Assembly (NCBI GenBank): GCA_040398465.1 | Contig: JBBAUA010000019.1 | Location: 1 to 64,000 of the forward strand | Reading direction: 5' to 3' | Source: UBA7672 sp040398465 | GTDB lineage: Bacteria > Pseudomonadota > Alphaproteobacteria > Caulobacterales > Hyphomonadaceae | DNA: 64,000 nucleotides | Shown here: piece after piece, positions 50,517-59,610 of the stretch | Position numbering within the stretch: the first letter of the stretch is position 1 | How the letters are laid out: every line of letters starts with the position of its first letter | The notes under the pieces: generated by a model | Told to the model about the DNA's origin: nothing | Databases searched by the model: none | What the model saw: only the letters and a program-made list of their open reading frames with translations | Position numbers and translations under genes: made by a program

Positions 50517-51290
50517 CTAGAAAATCGAGTACGCGCCGTCGATCACGAATGAGTCGCCCGAGTGGTAGGACGAGGCGTCCGACGTCAGGTAGACCGCGAC
50601 GCCGCCGAAATCCTTGGGCTCGCCCCAGCGGCGCATGGGGACGCGCGGGATGACTTTCTCGGCGAAGGCAGGGTTGTCCTGCGCGCCCTGTGTCATGTCG
50701 GTGGCGATCCAGCCGGGCAGGATGGAGTTGGCGCGGATGCCGTAACGTGCGTGTTCGACGGCGATCGACTTTATCATCGAGATGACAGCGCCCTTGGTGG
50801 CGGCGTAGGCTTCGTTGCGCGCGGCGCCTTCGATGGCGGCCAGCGAGGCGAGGCCGACCAGCGAGCCGCCCGGATCACCCGCCTTGGCGCGCTCCACCAT
50901 GTGCTTGGCCGCCTCGCGCAGGGTGAAGAACACACCGTCGAGGTTTACCGAGAGGACGCGGCGATAGACGTCGGTCGGGAATTCGGCGAACGACTTGCCG
51001 CCACCGCCGATACCGGCGTTGGCGAACACCGAGTCGATGCGCCCGAAGTGTTTGACGACGTCCACCATCGCGGCGGCTACTTGCGTTTCGTCGGCGACGT
51101 TGACCGTCCAGGCCTTGGTCTTGCCGCCGAGCTTCTTCACGGCGTCGGCGTTGTTGGCCTCGCTCGAGCCCCAGATGGCGACGGACGCGCCGGCCTGTGT
51201 GAGAGCTTCAGCAAAGCCCAGGCCGATTCCCCGATTTCCGCCGGTGACGAGCGCGACTTTCCCGGTAAGGTCGAAGGGGGCGTAGGGCAT
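50517..51290 (-). CDS. Short-chain dehydrogenase/reductase
   Basis: 257 residues from the ATG at 51290. Classical SDR: FDLTGKVALVTGGNRGIG at the N terminus, VFANAGIGGGG near residue 83, catalytic Ser in LASLAAIEG near 140 and YAATKGA near 154, then ILPGWIATDM. The FDLTGKVALVTGG opening is typical of sugar- or 3-oxoacyl-type SDRs such as 2-deoxy-D-gluconate dehydrogenase. The substrate is not assignable. The gene is alone on its strand and diverges from the lectin-like gene. Confidence 0.88.
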   Translation of the reverse strand: MPYAPFDLTGKVALVTGGNRGIGLGFAEALTQAGASVAIWGSSEANNADAVKKLGGKTKAWTVNVADETQVAAAMVDVVKHFGRIDSVFANAGIGGGGKSFAEFPTDVYRRVLSVNLDGVFFTLREAAKHMVERAKAGDPGGSLVGLASLAAIEGAARNEAYAATKGAVISMIKSIAVEHARYGIRANSILPGWIATDMTQGAQDNPAFAEKVIPRVPMRRWGEPKDFGGVAVYLTSDASSYHSGDSFVIDGAYSIF

Positions 51291-51396
51291 GCGTTTTCTC
51301 CTGGCATTTTTGCCAGTGTTGGACGCCGCTGGCGCGCTTGCGTCAAGACTGGCCATGGAAGCGCCACAGCGTCTTGCGCAATTGTGGAGGGTTGAA

Positions 51397-52245
51397 ATGC
51401 GGCAGACGACAGGGGCGGTTTTGATGCGCGTTGCAGGTCTGATTCTGGGGCTGGCGACCCTCGCGGCCGGCTCCGCATCGTCGGCACAGGCTCAGACGCT
51501 GCAGCCCGAGCGCTTGCCAGGCATGTGCATCTCGATGTCGGGGCAGGCGGGCGAGTCGATCAGCGTGCCTTGCGATGGATCGGCGCGGGAGAAGTTCGTG
51601 CTGCCCGGTGCGGCGGGCGGGCCCATCGGGTACGGCGATGCGTGCCTTGAGCCGAAGGGGCAGGGGTATTATCCGCCGCTGTTCGCCGTCGCGTGTACGG
51701 GCGCGCCGGAGCAGCACTGGATGATGACCGAGGATCGTGAGCTTCGGTCCGGCGCCGGGCGCTGCATCTCGCTGCTGGGCGCGGCGAGCCGGACCGGCGG
51801 GGTGGTGTTTGCCGGCGAGTGTCCGAAGACCGGCATAGGTCATGCGTGGGTCGCGCGGCATGTCGACTTCACGAATGTAGTCGAGGGCTCGTTCGAGTCG
51901 AAGGCCCGGCCCGGTATGTGCATCGGATACGACACCAATCTCGGACTGCTGCCCTGCACCGACGCCTATCGCCAGGTGATGAGCTTCGACCGCAAGGCGC
52001 TGGGGCAGCTTCGCATGATGAGCAGCTGTCTCTCTGGCGGATATGCGTTCGGCGGCGTCAGCCTCGGCGAATGCTACGACCTGCCGGACCAGGCGTGGAT
52101 GATGCTCGATGGTGACCGGCTGGCGAACCAGCGGGCACAGTGCATCGAAGTGCGCGACGAGAATGGCCGCGACGTGCTGCGCACGGCGCAGTGCGGGCAG
52201 GCGCTGGAGCAGCAGTGGCTGTTTCGCCCTGCGCGGCAACAATAG
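51397..52245 (+). CDS. Secreted beta-trefoil (ricin-B-like) protein
   Basis: 282 residues from the ATG at 51397, preceded by a near-perfect TGGAGGG site; longer in-frame starts lack this. A signal peptide (cleavage after AQAQ near residue 33) is followed by a Cys-rich region with repeated Q/H-x-W endings: EQHW, GHAW, DQAW and EQQW, each preceded by GxC(I/L) and a second Cys. This spacing suggests ricin-type beta-trefoil subdomains, thus carbohydrate or surface binding. No catalytic domain is attached. Confidence 0.7.
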   Translation: MRQTTGAVLMRVAGLILGLATLAAGSASSAQAQTLQPERLPGMCISMSGQAGESISVPCDGSAREKFVLPGAAGGPIGYGDACLEPKGQGYYPPLFAVACTGAPEQHWMMTEDRELRSGAGRCISLLGAASRTGGVVFAGECPKTGIGHAWVARHVDFTNVVEGSFESKARPGMCIGYDTNLGLLPCTDAYRQVMSFDRKALGQLRMMSSCLSGGYAFGGVSLGECYDLPDQAWMMLDGDRLANQRAQCIEVRDENGRDVLRTAQCGQALEQQWLFRPARQQ

Positions 52246-52313
52246 GTCACGTTGAAGGTTGTTACCTAGCGGCGGACCTGCGAAAAGCGAACCATTGTCG
52301 GAAGACATTCAGG

Positions 52314-53698
52314 ATGCCTGTCATGGCTGACGATCAGGGCGATCGCATTTCCACCTTCATCGCGCGCCTCACGGACGCGCTTGGGCCGAAGGGCGTTTCC
52401 ACGGATGCGCACGAGATCGAGCCTCACCTGCAGGACTGGCGGGGAAGGTGGCAGGGATCGACGCCGGTTCTGGTGAAGCCGGCTTCGACCGAGGAAGTTT
52501 CGGCGGCGATGACGCTGTGCGCCGAATACGGCCTCGCCGTGAATCCGCAAGGCGGCAATTCGGGCATGGTCAACGGGTCGGTCCCTCAAGGGGAAGTGCT
52601 GATCTCGCTGAAGCGCATGAACAAGGTGCGCGAGGTGGATGTGCTCAATGACGCCATGACGCTGGAGGCGGGCATTGTTCTCACGCGCGCGCAGGACATC
52701 GCTGCGGAGCATGACCGGCTGTTTCCGCTGTCGCTGGGCGCGCAGGGCGTGGCGATGATTGGTGGTCTGATCTCGACCAATGCGGGCGGCGTCCAGGTTC
52801 TGCGCTACGGCATGATGCGCGATCTGGTGCTGGGCATCGAGGCTGTGCTGCCGGATGGGCGCGTGTGGAACGGGCTGCGCGGGCTGCGCAAGGACAATAC
52901 CGGTTACGATCTCAAGCATCTCTTCATCGGCGCAGAGGGCACGCTGGGCGTGGTGACGGCGGCGACGCTGAAGCTGTTTCCGCGGCCTGCTGTGAAGGAG
53001 ACGGCTTGGGTGACGGTGGCGTCGCCGGGACACGCGGTGGAGTTGCTGCAGCTGGCCAAGGCGGCGAGCGGCGGGGCGGTGACGGGGTTCGAGATCGTGC
53101 CGCAGCTGGGGCTGCAGCTGGTGATCCGGCATATTCCGGATACGCGCGATCCGCTGCCGTCAGGCCTGCCGTGGCGCGTGCTGGTCGAACTGTCGCTGCC
53201 GCGCGAAGAGGGCGCGCGCGACATGATGGAGTCATTGCTTGCGGACGCGATCGAGAAGGAGATCGTGGCAGACGCCGTGATCTGCGCGACCGAAGCGCAG
53301 AAGGCCATGGTATGGAAGATCCGCGAGAACATCGCGGTTGCCGAACGTGCGCATGGCAAGGCGCTGAAGCATGATGTGTCGGTGCCGGTGTCGCGGGTGG
53401 CCGAGTTCATGGAGCGGGGTGCGGCGCTGGCTCACACGATGTCGCCGGGCGCCGATGTGATCGCGTTCGGGCATGTCGGGGACGGCAATATCCATTTCAA
53501 CATCACGCCGCCGCCGGGCGCGGATCAGGATCGCTTTGTCGAGCAGGACGGGCTGCCGCTGTCAAAGGCTGTGCATGACCTGATTGCGAGCCTCAATGGT
53601 TCGATCTCGGCCGAGCATGGCATCGGGCGGCTGAAGCGCGATGAGCTGGCGTGGCGCAAGTCCGCAGTCGAGATGGACATGATGCGCGCGGTGAAGCG
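52314..53698 (+). CDS. FAD-linked oxidase (D-lactate/2-hydroxyglutarate dehydrogenase-like), cut by assembly gap
   Basis: 461 residues are visible before a 100-N gap; starts at 52314 and 52323 both have ribosome sites. The N-terminal FAD-binding domain shows VNPQGGNSGMVNGSVPQGEVLISLKRMN near residue 83 and GGLISTNAGGVQVLRYGMMRDLVLGIEAVLPDG near 152, followed by FIGAEGTLGVVTAATLKLFPRP. The C-terminal domain has FGHVGDGNIHFNI near 390 and SISAEHGIGRLKRDEL near 435. It belongs to the VAO/GlcD-type family that oxidises 2-hydroxy acids. About 10-20 terminal residues are lost in the gap. Confidence 0.87.
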
Positions 53699-53798
53699 NN
53701 NNNNNNNNNNNNNNNNNNNNNNNNNNNNNNNNNNNNNNNNNNNNNNNNNNNNNNNNNNNNNNNNNNNNNNNNNNNNNNNNNNNNNNNNNNNNNNNNNN
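53699..53798. other. Assembly gap, 100 N
   Basis: Exactly 100 N at the convergence of the FAD oxidase and band-7 genes. Both C termini are missing, so the true gap must hold at least two gene ends. Confidence 0.98.
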
Positions 53799-54589
53799 AG
53801 CATCTGGACGATGTTCTGCCGCGTCTGCAGCTCGAGCATGCGCATCAGCGTTTCGACCGTGGCAGGGTTGGCCTTCTCGAGCATGTCGACGAGGTCGTCG
53901 AGGTGCTCGTTGTCGTAGGCCATCGGGCCATTGGCGAGGTCCTTGTTGATCGGCTTCTGCGGACGCTCGAACGAGAACATCGCTTCGTAGACCTTGATGC
54001 CGAGCGGCATGCCGGAGGGGCGTTCCGCGTCGGCGGGGAATTCAATGTCCTGCAGTTCGCGAAGGACGCGCTGCTCGATCTCGCGCTGGTGCTTGAAGAC
54101 GTCCTGGTCTTCGTATTCGGAGACGGCGTTGTCGAAGAGGTTCTCGATGCGGGCGGCAAGCGTCGTCCCGAACGACTCCATCTGGGTCGGAATCTGGATA
54201 CGGTCGATGTCGAGCTGGAAGGCGACTTTCGGCTTGATCACAAGCTGGCGCTTGTCGGTGGTGGTCGAGTGGAAGGGGCGCGGCGCGCAGGTGTGGACGC
54301 GCAGGCTGATCTCGCCATTGCGCCTGTCGACGAGCGACTTCTCGTAAAAGGCGCCGGTCGCGTCCGTCGTCATGATGTTGATGGCCGGGGCGTGCTTCTC
54401 GCGCAGCACCTTGATGCGCGGGTCCCAGATCGTCATCGGCGCGCGCAGGGCGCCGTAGAAGTCGCCGCCCTTCGTCGTGATGAAGGTGGCGTGCGCGCCG
54501 GCGTCGTAGGTGCGGGCGGCGCGGTAGACGACGAAGACGAGCAGCAGTCCGACAAGGACGGCCCCGACGATTGCGGCGATCTCAAGCAT
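53799..54589 (-). CDS. SPFH/band-7 domain membrane protein, 3' end missing
   Basis: About 263 residues are visible from the ATG at 54589 (GGGGAC upstream) up to the gap. One N-terminal membrane segment (about 3-22) is followed by a band-7-like domain: TFITTKGGDFYGALRAPMTIWDPRIKVLREKHAPAINIMTTDATGAFYEKSLVDRRNG. Then comes a charged helical region (NAVSEYEDQDVFKHQREIEQRVLRELQDIEFP). SPFH proteins form membrane-anchored oligomers that scaffold microdomains or control proteases. The subgroup is not recognised. Confidence 0.65.
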
Positions 54590-54783
54590 CGACAAGTCCC
54601 CACGCGACACGCCATCCCGATTGGCGGGCTCAGACTAGCCTTCCCGCCGGACCCTCACAATTGGCATTCACCAGTATTTCCCGACTGTTGCGCCGCGAAT
54701 TCTAGCGGAAGCAGAATGACTTCTGCGCAATACCCCCAACAGGACCCGGCTCGACTGCACGGATATTGAGCTGGGACGCCGCG
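54590..54783. other. Intergenic region with a short inverted repeat
   Basis: 194 bases between the band-7 and PHP genes, both on the minus strand. GCAGAA-TGAC-TTCTGC (54711-54726) is a six-base inverted repeat. A weak terminator for the PHP gene or an operator for the band-7 gene is possible. No gene is seen. Confidence 0.4.
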
Positions 54784-56100
54784 TTAACCACCGCGGACGA
54801 GGTAGATCGGGTTCCCGAGGAGCAGGAGCTTGCCGGCGGCGTCCCGGATATTGACGCGGAACCAGCCGCTGGCGACGTCTTCCTGCAGGCTGATTGCGAA
54901 GGCATCGCCCGGAGCGAGGCCAGGCGTCACGAGCAGGTTGTGCGAAATCGGCTGGGTGCGTGCGCCCGGCGGAAAGCTGCCGAGGTCGATGCTGACTGCG
55001 GCGCGNNNNNNNNNNNNNNNNNNNNNNNNNNNNNNNNNNNNNNNNNNNNNNNNNNNNNNNNNNNNNNNNNNNNNNNNNNNNNNNNNNNNNNNNNNNNNNN
55101 NNNNNTTGAAGGCGCCTTCGGGGCCAGAGGTGCGCATGCTGGCGCCGTTGATCACTTCGATCGCGGTGACACGCGACCAGTCGGTGTCCTTCACTGTCCA
55201 GCCGCAGCCCATGCAGGCCTCGCCCGATGGGAGTGACGGGTGGTTGACGGAGATGAAGGCGCCCTGTGCTTCGACCTGGTCGAAGAGTTTCGCGAGCGTC
55301 GGCAGCCGCGGCGAGCCGAGCTGGAAGTCGAGGAAGCCCGTGTTGCCGATGACATTGGCGTGCCCGTTGAAGGTGGTGATCTCGGTGCCGGGGATGAGCA
55401 GCGGCGCGGGAAACACCGGCTGCAGTATTCTGATATCAGTGAGTTGGGTGATGGTGTTGTGGTCAGTCACCGCGACGAAGTCGAGGTTGGCGTCACGCGC
55501 TGCAATGGATGTCGAAAGCGTGGGGCACGGGCCGCGCTCGCCTTCGGGTCCGCACGAACCATCGGAATGCGCCGTGTGGGTGTGGAAGTCGCCCCGGCGC
55601 CATTTGCTCGCGTCGGCGTGCGGCGTGGTGGCGGCCTTGCGCACGCCTAAGCTAGCGGCGGGCCGATCCGATGCTCTGCTGAAACTCACCGTCGCCATGT
55701 AGCTCGAAGTCTGGCCCTCGCGGATGTTCGGGATACCGAGCACAAGCTTCCATTCGCCGGGTTGGATGGGGCCTGGGCGGTAGGACGGAGTCGCGGCCTG
55801 CGAACCGATCTCGATGTGGCTCTTGTTGCCGCCGCTCCAGCCGCGCTGGCCTTGCGGGTCGCGCACGCCGATGTCGATGACGGTGCGGTCCTCCTTGCCA
55901 GTGTAGGCGAAGTCGAGGGTGATGTTCGTCGTGCCCGGCGGAACGGTGAAAGGAATCTCGCGATAGCTCTGGTGATCGGCGCGGGTGATCTCACCTGTGA
56001 GGACGAGCGGCGGTGCATCGGGCAGGGGCTCTGGCTGCTGCACGCAGGCGGCGAGGGCGAGAGTAACAGCGGCGATGAGGTGGGACAGATGTCTCGGCAT
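54784..56100 (-). CDS. PHP-domain lipoprotein, interrupted by an assembly gap
   Basis: Lipobox LALAAC gives a lipid-modified Cys near residue 19. A beta-sandwich-like region of about 130 residues precedes a PHP phosphoesterase domain: RGDFHTHTAHSDGSC near residue 170, AVTDHNTI near 208, IPGTEITTFNGHANVIG near 238 and SVNHPSLPSGEACMGCGW near 283. The metal-site His and Asp residues are mostly visible. The 100-N gap (55006-55105) interrupts it; the last 74 residues follow. Secreted PHP proteins act on phosphoesters; substrate unknown. Confidence 0.8.
   Translation of the reverse strand: MPRHLSHLIAAVTLALAACVQQPEPLPDAPPLVLTGEITRADHQSYREIPFTVPPGTTNITLDFAYTGKEDRTVIDIGVRDPQGQRGWSGGNKSHIEIGSQAATPSYRPGPIQPGEWKLVLGIPNIREGQTSSYMATVSFSRASDRPAASLGVRKAATTPHADASKWRRGDFHTHTAHSDGSCGPEGERGPCPTLSTSIAARDANLDFVAVTDHNTITQLTDIRILQPVFPAPLLIPGTEITTFNGHANVIGNTGFLDFQLGSPRLPTLAKLFDQVEAQGAFISVNHPSLPSGEACMGCGWTVKDTDWSRVTAIEVINGASMRTSGPEGAFXXXXXXXXXXXXXXXXXXXXXXXXXXXXXXXXXXRAAVSIDLGSFPPGARTQPISHNLLVTPGLAPGDAFAISLQEDVASGWFRVNIRDAAGKLLLLGNPIYLVRGG
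55006..55105. other. Assembly gap, 100 N
   Basis: Exactly 100 N inside the PHP lipoprotein gene. The frame appears continuous only because of the placeholder length; the real size is unknown. Confidence 0.98.
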
Positions 56101-56159
56101 GCGCCTGAGACTAGGGCGTGTTCGTGACGGGTGGTAGTGGCCCGCAGGCGCGCCGCGCC

Positions 56160-56191
56160 AACAAAAACGCCGCCCCTGGTGGAGCGGCGTT
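56160..56191 (-). terminator. Rho-independent terminator after the M2 peptidase gene
   Basis: AACGCCGC (56166-56173) pairs with GCGGCGTT (56184-56191). Read on the minus strand, the stem is followed by TTTTTGTTGG (from 56167 down), a good T-tract. It starts 21 bases after the peptidase stop. Confidence 0.8.
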
Positions 56192-56212
56192 CCGTTCAGT
56201 CACGATCGATGC

Positions 56213-58144
56213 TTACCAGCCGCAGGTCTGGCCCTTGTTCTGTTCCTTCATCCACGCTTGCAGCGGGGCGAAGTAGGCGACGAGGGCGGAGCCATCGATG
56301 TCGCGGGTGCCGGTGAAGGCTTCGAGGGCGTCGGGCCAGGGTTTGCTGGCGCCCATCTCGAGCATCTTCGTGAACTTCGCGCCGACCGCCTTGTTGCCGT
56401 AGATCGAGCAGCGATGCAGCGGCCCGGTCCAGCCGGCCTGCTCGCAGGCGGCCTTGTGGAACTGGAACTGCAGGATGAAGGACAGGAAGTAACGCAGGTA
56501 AGGCGTGTTGCCCGGGATGTGGAATTTGGCGCCGGGGTCGAACGCGTCTGCGGCGCGCGAGACCGGCGGCGTGATACCCTGATACTGGCGGCCGAGATCG
56601 ACCCAGGCCTGGTTGTATTGCGCGGGGCTCGTCTCGCCGCGGAAGACCTGCCAGCGCCACTTGTCGACCTTGATGGCGAAGGGCAGGAAGGCGACCTTCT
56701 CGAGCGCACGGTCCATCAGCAGGCCGATGTCGGCGGAGGCTGCCGGAACCTTGTCGATGAGGCCGAGCTGCTTGAGGTATTCCGGCGTAATCGAGAGGGC
56801 GACGAAATCGCCGATGGCTTCGTGGAAGCCGTCATTCGCGCCGTTCTTGAAGAGCAGGTCCTGATCCTTGTAGGCGCGCTGGTAGAAGTTGTGGCCGAGC
56901 TCGTGGTGGACGGTTGAGAAGTCCTCCGCGTTGATCTGCGTGCACATCTTGATGCGCAGGTCTTCCTTGTTGTCGACGTTCCACGCCGAGGCGTGGCAGA
57001 CAACTTCGCGATCGCGCGGGCGGGTGATCTGCGAGCGCTGCCAGAATGTCTCGGGCAGGGGCGCGAGGCCGAGCGATGTGAAGAAGGCCTCGCCCGTCTT
57101 CACCATCTTGATCTGGTCATAGCCCTTCTGCTTCAGCACCGTGGTGAGGTCATAGCCGGGATCGGAGGCGGGCGGGGCGGCTATGTCGTAGATGTTGTCC
57201 CACTGCTGGGCCCACATGTTGCCGAGCAGGTCGGCGCGGATCGGGCCCGTCTTCGACTGCACGGCGTCGCCGTATTTCGCATTGAGCTTGCCGCGCGCAT
57301 AGCAGTGCAGGTCGTCGTACAGCGGCTTCACCTGGGTCCACAGGCGCTCGACCGTCTTCTCCATGTCAGCGGAAGGCATGTCGTAGTTGGCGAGCCACAT
57401 GTCGGCGACGTCCTTGAAGCCGAGTTCGCGGGCGCCTTCATTGCCGATCTCGACCATGCGCTGATAGTCGGGCTTCATCACCGGGGAAATGGCGTGCCAG
57501 CCTTCCCATGCTGCGGCGAGGATTTTCGGGTCGCGGGATTCAGCGAGGAGAAGCGAGGCTTCTTCGAGCGTCAGCGGCGCCTTGGGGTCGCGCGGTTCTT
57601 CCTTGTTGCGCGAGGCGTTGAGGATCTTGAGGACGGCGGCGACATCGAACTTCGCCGGGTCGAGCGGCACCTTGCCCTTGCCGTAGGTGGACTGAAGGTT
57701 CGTGGTGATGGTCGCGAGTTCGTCGGCGATGGCTTTCTGCTGGTCGGGCGTGCCCTTGGAGGGGGCGGGCATGACGATGCCAGCGCGCAGGATGTCCATC
57801 TTGCGCTTCTGCTCGGGCGTCATCTGAGCGCCTTCGAACTGCTTGGTGGCGTTGGCGAGACGGACGGAGAGCAGCGTGCCTTCGGAGCCCGCACGGGAGT
57901 TGAGCCAGTCGGTGTCGTCGGTGATGTAAGTAGAGTTCACCCACGCCACGCGTGCTGCGTAATCGGAAAAGTCCGACAGCTCTTTCTCGGCGGCGGCGAG
58001 GAATTCGGCAGGGGTCTGCTTGGGGGTGGCGGCAGCCGTCGCGGCCGGGGTCGTGGTTGTGTCAGCGGCCGGCGGCGCCATGGCGGTGCAGCTGGAAAGG
58101 ATCAGTGCGCCGATTGCGGCGCCGCAAAGCAGAAGCTGTCTCAT
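56213..58144 (-). CDS. M2 family peptidyl-dipeptidase (ACE-like) lipoprotein
   Basis: 643 residues from the ATG at 58144 (AGGA upstream). Lipobox LILSSC, then a Thr/Ala-rich linker. The catalytic motif VHHELGHNFYQ (HExxH) is near residue 411 with the third ligand Glu in FHEAIGDF about 25 residues later. LGNMWAQQWDNIYD near 300 and the C-terminal FQFHKAACEQAG region match peptidyl-dipeptidase A. Bacterial ACE-like enzymes release C-terminal dipeptides from oligopeptides. It would act in the periplasm or on the outer membrane. Confidence 0.93.
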   Translation of the reverse strand: MRQLLLCGAAIGALILSSCTAMAPPAADTTTTPAATAAATPKQTPAEFLAAAEKELSDFSDYAARVAWVNSTYITDDTDWLNSRAGSEGTLLSVRLANATKQFEGAQMTPEQKRKMDILRAGIVMPAPSKGTPDQQKAIADELATITTNLQSTYGKGKVPLDPAKFDVAAVLKILNASRNKEEPRDPKAPLTLEEASLLLAESRDPKILAAAWEGWHAISPVMKPDYQRMVEIGNEGARELGFKDVADMWLANYDMPSADMEKTVERLWTQVKPLYDDLHCYARGKLNAKYGDAVQSKTGPIRADLLGNMWAQQWDNIYDIAAPPASDPGYDLTTVLKQKGYDQIKMVKTGEAFFTSLGLAPLPETFWQRSQITRPRDREVVCHASAWNVDNKEDLRIKMCTQINAEDFSTVHHELGHNFYQRAYKDQDLLFKNGANDGFHEAIGDFVALSITPEYLKQLGLIDKVPAASADIGLLMDRALEKVAFLPFAIKVDKWRWQVFRGETSPAQYNQAWVDLGRQYQGITPPVSRAADAFDPGAKFHIPGNTPYLRYFLSFILQFQFHKAACEQAGWTGPLHRCSIYGNKAVGAKFTKMLEMGASKPWPDALEAFTGTRDIDGSALVAYFAPLQAWMKEQNKGQTCGW

Positions 58145-58230
58145 TTTATCAGTCCTGTTGGAAACCCTGACCCGCAAAGGGCGACGGCGCGGAGACTAGT
58201 GCCGCGCGTCGGTCGGTCAACAGGCATGAA

Positions 58231-59496
58231 TCAGGCGCGGCGCGGGCCGGGATAGCGCGTGTTGGGGCCAAGCTTCGGTGCGGTCTTCGCGAGTTCCGCG
58301 AAGCTCTGGTCGGCGGCGTCGAGGGCGAACGCGATGTTCGCGTCGGTCATCGCGGCGGAGATGAACATGTTGTGCCAGGGGTGCATGTAGACGCCGTGCC
58401 GGACCATGCTGGCCGACCAAGCGTAGCCGAGGCGCATGTCGGGGTCTTCGTCGAACAGGATCAGCGGCATCTGCGCGGGGCCGGTCTGGCGCACTGTGAA
58501 GCCGTGTGCGCTAGCGCGATCGTTGAGGCCGGTGCGGAGGCTTCCGCCCATTGCGGTGATCTGTTCGAGATAGTCGGACTCGCGGATCAGCTTCAGCGTG
58601 GCGATGCTGGCGGCCATGGCGGCGGCGGCGAACCAGTAGGAGCCAGTGGCGTAGATCTTCTCCGCTGCGCCGCGCGCTTTCTCCGAGCCCAGTAGAGCCG
58701 AGATGGGGTGGCCGTTGGCGATGGCCTTGCCCCAGCAGGACAGGTCCGGCGCGACGCCGAGGAGCGACCAGCTGCAGTCACGCGCGATGCGGAAGCCGGC
58801 GCGGACTTCATCGACAATGAGCAGGGCGCCGGTCTCGTCGGCGAGCTCGCGGGCGCGTTTGGCATAGGCGGCGGAGGGAGAAGCCTGGTCGATGAAAACG
58901 TCGTGGCGGAAAGGCGAGGCGAAGATGGCGGCGAGATCGGCGCCCGCGGCCTTTACGGCGGCTTCGAGGCTTTCGACGTCGTTGTAGGTGCAGATGTGCT
59001 GGCCGGCCTGGTCGCTGGGGGCTATGCCGCGTGGCCGCGGATTGCTCCATGGCGAGGAGCCGTGATAGGCGCCCGCCGCGCGCACGATTGCATTGCGGCC
59101 GGTGTGGGCGCGCGCGACCATCAGCGCCATTGTGGTGGCGTCAGAGCCGTTCTTGCAGAACATCGCCCATTCGGCGTGGCCGACCATCGCCACCATGGTC
59201 TCGGCGAGATCGACGATCAGCGGAGAGGGGCCGGTCATCGCATCGCCGATGGCCATCTGTTCAGAGTAGGCGCGGTCGATGTCGTGGTGGGCGTAGCCGA
59301 AGAGCTGGGGACCGTAGGCGCACATCAGGTCGAGCAGCAGGTTGCCGTCGGTGTCCCACAGCCAGGGACCTTCGGCCCTTGCAAAGAACTGCGGGTAGCC
59401 TTCGGGCAAGCCGCCGACGGCCTGGTGGCCGTACATGCCGCCGGGAATCACGCGAGCCGCGCGCGTGCGTAACGCACGGTCTATCGGCTGACTCAT
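58231..59496 (-). CDS. Class-III aminotransferase (glutamate-1-semialdehyde aminomutase-like)
   Basis: 421 residues. PLP fold type I class III: MYGHQAVGGLPEGYPQFFARAEGPWLWDTDGN near residue 21, MFCKNGSDATTMALMVARA near 112, RAAGAYHGSSPW near 138, LLIVDEVRAGFRI near 223 (Asp to PLP nitrogen) and the Lys in SCWGKAIANGHPISALLG near 253. It resembles glutamate-1-semialdehyde aminomutase and related sugar or omega-amino transaminases; the substrate cannot be read. It diverges from the malonyl-CoA-synthetase-like gene, which may hint at a shared metabolic role. Confidence 0.85.
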   Translation of the reverse strand: MSQPIDRALRTRAARVIPGGMYGHQAVGGLPEGYPQFFARAEGPWLWDTDGNLLLDLMCAYGPQLFGYAHHDIDRAYSEQMAIGDAMTGPSPLIVDLAETMVAMVGHAEWAMFCKNGSDATTMALMVARAHTGRNAIVRAAGAYHGSSPWSNPRPRGIAPSDQAGQHICTYNDVESLEAAVKAAGADLAAIFASPFRHDVFIDQASPSAAYAKRARELADETGALLIVDEVRAGFRIARDCSWSLLGVAPDLSCWGKAIANGHPISALLGSEKARGAAEKIYATGSYWFAAAAMAASIATLKLIRESDYLEQITAMGGSLRTGLNDRASAHGFTVRQTGPAQMPLILFDEDPDMRLGYAWSASMVRHGVYMHPWHNMFISAAMTDANIAFALDAADQSFAELAKTAPKLGPNTRYPGPRRA

Positions 59497-59610
59497 TCCA
59501 GTGATCCCTCGACTCTCGCAGCGTTCAGTTACAGCGTGCCATGCGCGCGTCCAGCTTACTCACGCTTACGAAGATGTACTCAAACTGATTCACGTTGGCA
59601 GGCGAACCCA

